Below, piece by piece: positions 57,752-64,000 of a DNA stretch of 64,000 nt. The notes beneath the pieces are model-generated. The model had not been told where the DNA came from, made no database searches, and was given only the letters and a program-made list of their open reading frames with translations. A program made the translations under genes and the position numbers. Source of the DNA: Chamaecyparis obtusa (Eukaryota; Streptophyta; Pinopsida; Cupressales; Cupressaceae); the NCBI GenBank assembly GCA_027943335.1, contig BSBK01006356.1, positions 474,001-538,000 of the forward strand. Direction: 5' to 3'. Position 1 is the stretch's first letter; the number at the start of each line of letters is the position of its first letter.

Positions 57752-57768
57752 GTCCCACTTTTTGGGAC
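57752..57768. repeat. Small hairpin
   Basis: Arms GTCCCA and TGGGAC around CTTTT. It lies 80 bp left of the larger hairpin and may be a subterminal motif of the same unit. Confidence 0.6.
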
Positions 57769-57835
57769 GAAGGAAATCGGTTTTCAAATAAAATAATCAG
57801 TTTTAGGGCCTTCGCTCCAAGTACCCTCTTCGCGC

Positions 57836-57899
57836 AAAGGGGATGCTTGGCTTCATGCGAAGTACCCTGTGTGGGGTACTTCGCATGAAGCCCCTTTTG
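57836..57899. repeat. Strong hairpin with 19-bp perfect stem
   Basis: Left arm GGCTTCATGCGAAGTACCC at 57849-57867 is perfectly complementary to 57874-57892, with a 6-base loop. Outside a small bulge, CAAAGGGG (57836-57843) pairs with CCCCTTTTG (57891-57899). It is GC-rich compared with its surroundings. Confidence 0.92.
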
Positions 57900-58059
57900 G
57901 CCGGATTTTTTTATAAATTTTCGACTTCCTATTTCATTTTCACCATTCTAGTTTGAGATTTTGTGGACTTGGGGCTTAGAGCGAACCAGTGACATCCACT
58001 ACGACATCAACACCTCCCGAGCTTTTTCGACCTCTTCAAATTGTTAGTAGTATCAGGTA

Positions 58060-58850
58060 CACGCATTTTTCTCATTTTTTATTGTAAATTATATGTTTTA
58101 TATTTATTTTAGTTAGTTATTTATTTTAAATCATTTTTAGTTTGTAGAAATGTTAGAAAATCGTAGTTAAATTTTAGAAAATGATAATAAAATGTTAGAA
58201 TATGTTAGAAAATTGTAATAGTATTGTTAGAAAATCATAGTAGAACTATTAGAAAATGTTAGAAAATGTTAAAAAACCGTAGTATAAATGTTAGAATATG
58301 TTAGCAAATGTTAGAAAATCGTAACTTAGTATACATGTTAGAAAATATTAGAAAACTATAAATTAGTATACATTAGAAAATATTAGAAAATTGTAACTTA
58401 GTATACATTAGAAAATATTAGAAAATTGTAACTTCTAGTATACATTAGAAAATATTAGAAAAATGTAGTAGAATGTTAGCAAAAGTTATAAAATTGTAAC
58501 TTAGTATGTTAGAAAATGATAGAAAATCGTAGTAGTTTGTTAGCAAATGTTATAAAATGTTTACAAAACATTAGAAACCATAGTAGAAATGTTAGAAAAT
58601 GTTAGAAAACATTAAGATCTTATAGAAATTATTAAAAATATTTGTTTTTAAATTGCTTTTAAAGTTAGTAAATATTAGGAATCTCTCTCTCTCTCTCAGG
58701 TACACGCATTTTTAGTAAAGTTAGTAAATATTAGTTAGTTATTTGTTTTAAATAATTTTTAATTTGTAGAAATCTTAGAAAATTGTAGTTAAATTTTAGA
58801 AAATGATAGTAGTATGTTAAAATATGTTAGAAAATTGTAGTAGTAAGTTT
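58060..58850. repeat. TTAGAAAAT minisatellite and segment duplication
   Basis: From about 58140 to 58620 a degenerate unit around GTTAGAAAAT with interspersed CGTAGTA or TGTAACTTAGTATAC is repeated dozens of times. A segment with TCAGGTACACGCATTTTT and the following GTTAGTTATTT... (58050-58200) recurs at 58696-58830 after a short TC run. Confidence 0.85.
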
Positions 58851-58854
58851 CTAG

Positions 58855-61400
58855 GACTCTTATCCCTCCCTTACAACATATTAAGACACATAGGATCCCT
58901 TAGGAATCTCAAGACCTTATAATGTATATTAGGATGTCCTAGGACCCATTGATGTATGTTAGGTTCCATTAATACATACAAGGACTCATTGTTTCCCTCA
59001 AGGCTCCTTAAGACATATTAGGATGAATTAATGTAACCTATGATCCCTTAGGACTTGTTATGATGCCTACAACCCCTTAAGACATTCTAGGACCCTTACG
59101 CATTGCTTATGACATCTTAAGACACATAGGATCCCTTAGGACCCATAAGACCCATTATTATATCTTAAAATGTCCTGGGACCCATTCATCTATCTTAGCT
59201 TCTGTTAATACATATGCGAACCCATCGTTGCCCACAAGAACCCTTAAGACATACTAGTATCAATTAATGTAACCTAAGATCTCTTAGACCACTTATCACA
59301 CCTACAACATCTTAACATTATTGGACCATTATACATCTCTTACAATATTTTAAGACACATATGACCCCTTCATATCCTCAAGACCCATTAACATATCTTA
59401 GGTTGTCATAGGATACATATATGTATCTTAGATTTAATTAATACATACGAGGATCCACTAATGTAACCTAGGACCCCTTAGGACCTCTTATGTTACCCAC
59501 GACCCCTTAAGACACTCTAGGACCCTTATCCATCCCTTACACTATCTTAAGACACATAGTACCCCTTAGGACCCCCACGACCCATTAATATTATTTAGGA
59601 TGTCCTAGGACCCATTGATGTATCTTCAGTTCCATTAATACATACAAGGACCCATTGTCACCCTAAAGATCCCTAAAGACATACTATGATTAATTAATGT
59701 AACCTTGGATCCCTTAGGAACACATATCAAACCTATGACCTCTTAAGACATTCTAGGACCCTTATTCATCCCTTATGACATCTTAAGACACATATGACCT
59801 CTTACGATGCCCAAGACCCATAAATGTATCTTAGGATATCGTAGGACCCATTCATGTATCTTGCGTTCTATTAATACATATGAGGACCCATTTTCACCCT
59901 CAAGACCCCTTAAGATATACTAGGATCAATTACTATAGCCTAGGATCCCTTTGGAACTCTTATGACACCTATAACCCCTCAAGACATTCTAGGACCCTTG
60001 CAAGTCCCTTACAACATGTCTTATGACACATAGTACTCCTTAGGACCCCCAAGAACCATTAATGTATCATAGGATGTCCTAGGACCCATCGATGTATCTC
60101 AAGTTCCATTAATACATATGAGGACCCATTGGTTATGCTTCTGGTTCAACTGCTTCACCGACTGGATCTACTGGCTATGGCTCTGCATCTGCTGCTATTG
60201 GATCTACTGGTGCTGGTGCGGCTCTTAAAATGGCGGCTCTAAATAGGCATCTGGAGGGCCCTACCATTCTAAAGGCATGAGCCTTGGACCTCAATCTCCA
60301 ATTGGATAAACTACTCGGTCTCTAGGTTTATAGGACCTGTGCCACTATATTCTAAAGGGCAATGCAGCTTCCATTAGGAAACCTTATGACATACTAGGAT
60401 TAATTAATGTAAGCTAGGATCCCTTAGGACCCATTATGACATCTATGACACCTTGAGACATTCTAGGGCCCTTATCCATCCCTTACAACATCTTAAGACA
60501 CATATGACCCCTTACGAACCCAAAGACCCATTAATGTATTTTAGCATGTCCTGGGTCCCTTTTATGTATCTTTGGTTCTACTAAGACATATGTTTATTCA
60601 TTGTTTCCATCAAGAACCCTTAAGACATACTAGTATCAATTAACATAACTTAGGATCCCTTAGGACCACTCATTACACCTATGACACATTATGACATTCT
60701 AAGACCTCTTATGACACATATGACCCCTTAAGACATTTTAGAACCTTTATCCATCCCTTACAACATCTTAAGATACCTAGGACCCATTAGGACCCCCAAG
60801 ACACATTAATGTATCTTAGGATGTCTCGGGACCCATTCATGTATCTTGCATTCCATTATTACATAAGAGGACCCATTTGTTTGCCTCTAGGACCCTTAAG
60901 ATATACTAGGATCAATTAATTTAACCTATAATTCCTTAGAAGCATTTATGACACCTATGAAGCCTTAAGACATTCTAGGAGCCTTATCCATACCTTATGA
61001 CATCTAAAGACACATAGGACCCCTTCGAACCTCCAAGACCAATTAATGTATCTTAGGATTCCCTAGGACCCATTCATGTATCTTAGGTTCTATTAATTGA
61101 TATGAGGACCCATTGTCACCTTGAACAACCCTTAATACATACAAGAATCAATTTATATAACCTAGGATCATGTAGGACCACTTACAACACATGTGACCCC
61201 TTAATACATTCTAGGAAACTTATCCATCCCTTACGATGTCTTAAGACACATAGGACCCCAAAGACCCATTAATGTATCTTAGTATGTCGTAGGACCCATT
61301 CATGTATCTTAGGTTCCACTGATCTTAGGTTCCACTGAGCTTTAGTACATCCTAGTATCATTTAAGACACTTAGAGGACCTAACTAGTACACCTTAGGAC
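58855..61400. repeat. Satellite array A, monomer about 235 bp
   Basis: A degenerate tandem array. The anchor CATCCCTTACAACATCTTAA and its variants occur near 58866, 59100, 59331, 59527, 59762, 60000, 60474, 60751, 60990 and 61210. Typical spacing is 220-240 bp, with one short and one long interval and one gap filled by foreign sequence. Within each monomer, short blocks built from GGACCC, TTAAGACA and CTAGGAT recur. Confidence 0.85.
60131..60373 (+). pseudogene. Coding-like fragment embedded in satellite A
   Basis: About 79 codons in one frame. A Gly/Ser/Ala/Thr-rich start (GYASGSTASPTGSTGYGSAS) is followed by ALKMAALNRHLEGPTILKA, then after a TGA the ALDLNLQLDKLLGL block, after a TAG VYRTCATIF, and after a TAA RAMQLP. 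The three stops fit single transitions in glutamine or arginine codons. Flanks are satellite on both sides. The family is not recognised. Confidence 0.5.
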
Positions 61401-61401
61401 C

Positions 61402-62270
61402 CTTTATGATGAAGGGTGCTCCCCTTAATACCACAAACACATAATAGAAATAGAGAAATAATAACCATATGCAAGAACAGAAAATTGGCTTCTTATTATC
61501 TCCACAAATGTGGAATTACAAAATTTTAGAATTACAATATGCAAAGCCACATGGGCATTCCCTTACAATATTTTGTAGGAAAAAACCTTGAATCAATACC
61601 CAAATCCCTACCCAGAACTGTCCCGAATTGTCTAAGATAACACTACAGCCTTCCTTATATAGGCAATTTCCACCACCTGAGAAGGTTCCAAAAATTTAGC
61701 CCATAGGGCCGACCAAACTTAGAATTATTTTATTTTATAATTTATTACATCAAAGTCGGCTCAAAATAACTTTTGAAACCTGAATAGATTTTGAAGAGAA
61801 ATTATTTTTCACCATTTCAGGTGACCCAACTTCCGAAGACCATAAGTCATCACCAGTTGCTCCGATTGACTATTATGACCCTAATTCAGAAAGGGCACGA
61901 GGAGCTCTACAGCACCTAAATTAAGTAAGGTTCATTTAGCCAAAACTTTGACCTCATTCAGGGCCTCTAAAGCTTTCAAAATTGAGTTTAAAGTTTATGT
62001 ACCTTGCTGCCAATACCGAAAATCTGCAATATCTTCAAAACTAGACTTGATCTAGCAATGAAACTTTACTGGCAAGCTGATATAACTAAGATGAACCTCC
62101 ACATGTAAAACTAGAACATTCCAAGATTGTATGACCAACTTACTAAAAAAATAGCAAGTTTCCATAAATAGCAACTCTACACAAGATAGCCCTTATTGAA
62201 TACAAAAATAGAAATATTTTTGGGTGATGCAAGGTTGCTCTTACACCCAGGATGCTCCTGCATCACTTTA
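61402..62270 (-). repeat. Solo LTR of the TGATGCAGG group in satellite DNA
   Basis: The LTR spans 61407-62265. On the minus strand it starts TGATGCAGGAGCATCC and ends CTTCATCA. Perfect target duplications CTTTA lie at 61402-61406 and 62266-62270. A TATA box (plus-strand CCTTATATAG, 61653-61662) and GCCGAC cores (61708 on plus, 61755 on minus) are present. Confidence 0.93.
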
Positions 62271-63325
62271 TGACCCTCTATTGTGACATCCAAGGACCCT
62301 TCAGGACTGTTAGTATGCACCCTAGGTTCTTTTAGGACCCCTATTGTGACAAAACTCTTTAAGAACCCCTATGATCCTTAAGACCTAGACTATGACCATT
62401 TAAGACCTAATAGGACCCCTTAAGACTTAATAAGACTGAACTTAAGACCTAATAGGACTAATATGACCTATTAAAACCAATTAGTACATCCTAGAACCCT
62501 TAAGACCTAATAAGACCACTTACTTGACCTAATATGACCTATTAATACCAATTAGTACATCCAAGGACCCTTTAGGACTATTAGTACACTCTAGGTTCCT
62601 TTAGGATCCCTATTGTGACATAAAACTCTTTAAGAACCCTTAGGATCCTTAAGACCAATAATAGGACCACTTAAGACCTAATAAGATGTCTTAAGACTTA
62701 ATAAGACTAGACTTAAAACCTAATAGGACTAATATGACTTATTAAAATCAATTAGTACATCCTAGGACCTTTAAGACCTAATAAGACCACTTACTTGACC
62801 TAATAGGACCTATTAATACCAATTAGTACATCCAAAGACACTTTAGGACTATTAGTACACTCTAGGTTCCTTTAGGACCCCTATTATGACATAAAACTCT
62901 TTAAGAACCCTTAGGATCCTTAAGACCTAGAATATGATCACTTAAGACCTAATAGGTCCCCTTAAGACCTAATTTAGGACTTTAGTATAACCTATTAAAA
63001 CCAATTAGTACATCCTAGGACCCTTAAGACCTAATAAGACCACTTACTTGACCTAATAGGACCTATTAATACCAATTAGTACATCCAAGGACCCTTTAGG
63101 ACTATTAGTACACTCTAGGTTCCTTTAGGACTCCTATTGTGCATAAAACACTTTAAGAACCCTTAGGATCCTTAAGACCTAATAGGACTAATATGACCTA
63201 TTAAAATCAACTAGCACATCCTAGGACCCTTAAGACCTAATAAGACCACTTATTTGACCTAATAGGACCTATTAATACCAATTAGTACATTCAAGGAACC
63301 TTTAGGACTATTAATACACTCTACT
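62271..63325. repeat. Satellite array B, monomer about 205-277 bp
   Basis: About four copies. The anchor ACATCCAAGGACCCTTTAGG recurs near 62287, 62551, 62828, 63081 and 63287. Repeated sub-blocks are CTTAAGACCTAATAGGAC and TTAATACCAATTAGTACAT. It shares the GGACCC and TTAAGAC vocabulary with satellite A but differs in order. Confidence 0.85.
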
Positions 63326-63440
63326 ATTGTAAATTTAACTATAATTTTATATATTCAGATATTTATTTCCATTTAATGCGTAGTTATAGCATGTAATCAA
63401 GTACTTAATTATTAACACTTAACTTTCACATGTTACATCT

Positions 63441-63993
63441 AGATGGCCACTCAGGACGCACCTCGTACTCCTGATTTAGCAACTATTTTTTAGAGTGTTG
63501 AGTCAGAGATGGCTCGACTTAGAGAGTCCATTCGTACATCTCTAACAGATGGCATATACAAAGATACTTGTATCACTATATTGACCAGTTTGGAGGAGAT
63601 GACTACCAGATTGAGATCACACTCTTCCTTCACATCTCAGGTTGTTGATACTATTTTTTGAAAGTTGAGAGCCGAGGTCTTAGGTGATGTTTCCTTGGAG
63701 ATGGTTCAGAGCTATGTCCCCAAGGAAATCATCAAATGAGAGATTTTCCCATTTTATGAGGGGAAGCCCAAGGTGAGGGTGTATTAGGTGACATGGTGTG
63801 TGATTCCCCATATCACATGCATGATATACCTTCATTTTCTTGCAGTACATGGTCATTATCCTAATAATGACCATATTCCTTTATATTTTGCACAAAAGTT
63901 GTACGCTGAGTTTCATTTGGGACTCAGGGTCAACTATTTAGATCTTCTTAGATATTACAATCAGGGGCGTGGTAGAGTTGCAAACCATGATTA
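63441..63993 (+). pseudogene. Broken ORF of unknown family at the right end of the window
   Basis: ATG at 63441 lies directly after ACATCTAG, a possible splice acceptor. One frame reads MATQDAPRTPDLATIF, a stop, EMARLRESIRTSLTDGIYKD, and on through further stops to about 63780. A second open piece (63845-63993) reads GHYPNNDHIPLYFAQKLYAE and LGLRVNYLDLLRYYNQGRGR. TTTCTTGCAG at 63835-63844 looks like another acceptor. It may be an exon series of a decayed gene or DNA transposon. The family is not recognised. Confidence 0.45.
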
Positions 63994-64000
63994 GTATCAT

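Noticed and set aside
58855..63325. Possible CRISPR-like array because of regularly spaced repeats
   Set aside because: The units are long, degenerate and contiguous without unique spacers, in a plant nuclear context. These are satellites.

Overview
This is nuclear DNA from a plant with a large, repeat-rich genome, most likely a gymnosperm and perhaps a conifer. The evidence is the dense nesting of LTR retrotransposons primed by initiator-Met tRNA, a plant L1-type LINE carrying an RNase H domain, long AT-rich intergenic DNA, and an intron-bearing plant ABCB transporter. I cannot name the species.

Layout. 1-1552 is the 3' end of a Copia element (Copia-1) that jumped into the 5' LTR of a small LTR element (NA-1, to 5095). 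NA-1 carries only gag and protease. 5289-18403 is a complete Ty3/Gypsy element (Gypsy-B, 5-bp target duplication ATATT), split in its gag leader by a complete Copia element (Copia-2, 6104-13276). 18404-23300 is old non-coding repeat DNA with microsatellites and a GC-rich patch holding two related palindromes. 23.3-28.6 kb is a decayed Gypsy element on the plus strand (Gypsy-E). It joins tail to tail a second decayed Gypsy on the minus strand (Gypsy-D, 28.6 to about 33.9 kb). About 33.95-43.8 kb is one L1-type LINE, broken by a solo LTR (36313-37164, duplication GATAA) and by a complete second gag-protease element (NA-2, 37178-40936, duplication CCTCC). Downstream lies an unexplained coding-like region (44.3-45.8 kb) that may belong to the LINE. 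46-50 kb is AT-rich.

The only intact host gene I find is at 50104-54938. It is an 8-exon ABCB (MDR/P-glycoprotein) full transporter of 1243 residues, open throughout, with one non-canonical GC-AG intron. From 57.7 kb to the end come a strong hairpin, a TTAGAAAAT minisatellite and two related satellite arrays (monomers of roughly 235 and 260 bp). A solo LTR (61407-62265, duplication CTTTA) and a coding-like fragment sit within this region. The window ends in a broken ORF of unknown family.

The most notable system is the LTR family with termini near TGATGCAGGRGCATC. The window holds one coding-complete but decayed member (Gypsy-B), two gag-protease-only members sharing one internal deletion junction, and two solo LTRs. 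Their LTRs are packed with CTCGGT/ACCGAG and GCCGAC hexamers, which resemble the plant DRE/CRT stress-response cores. The same hexamer recurs 13 times, in one orientation, through Gypsy-B pol.
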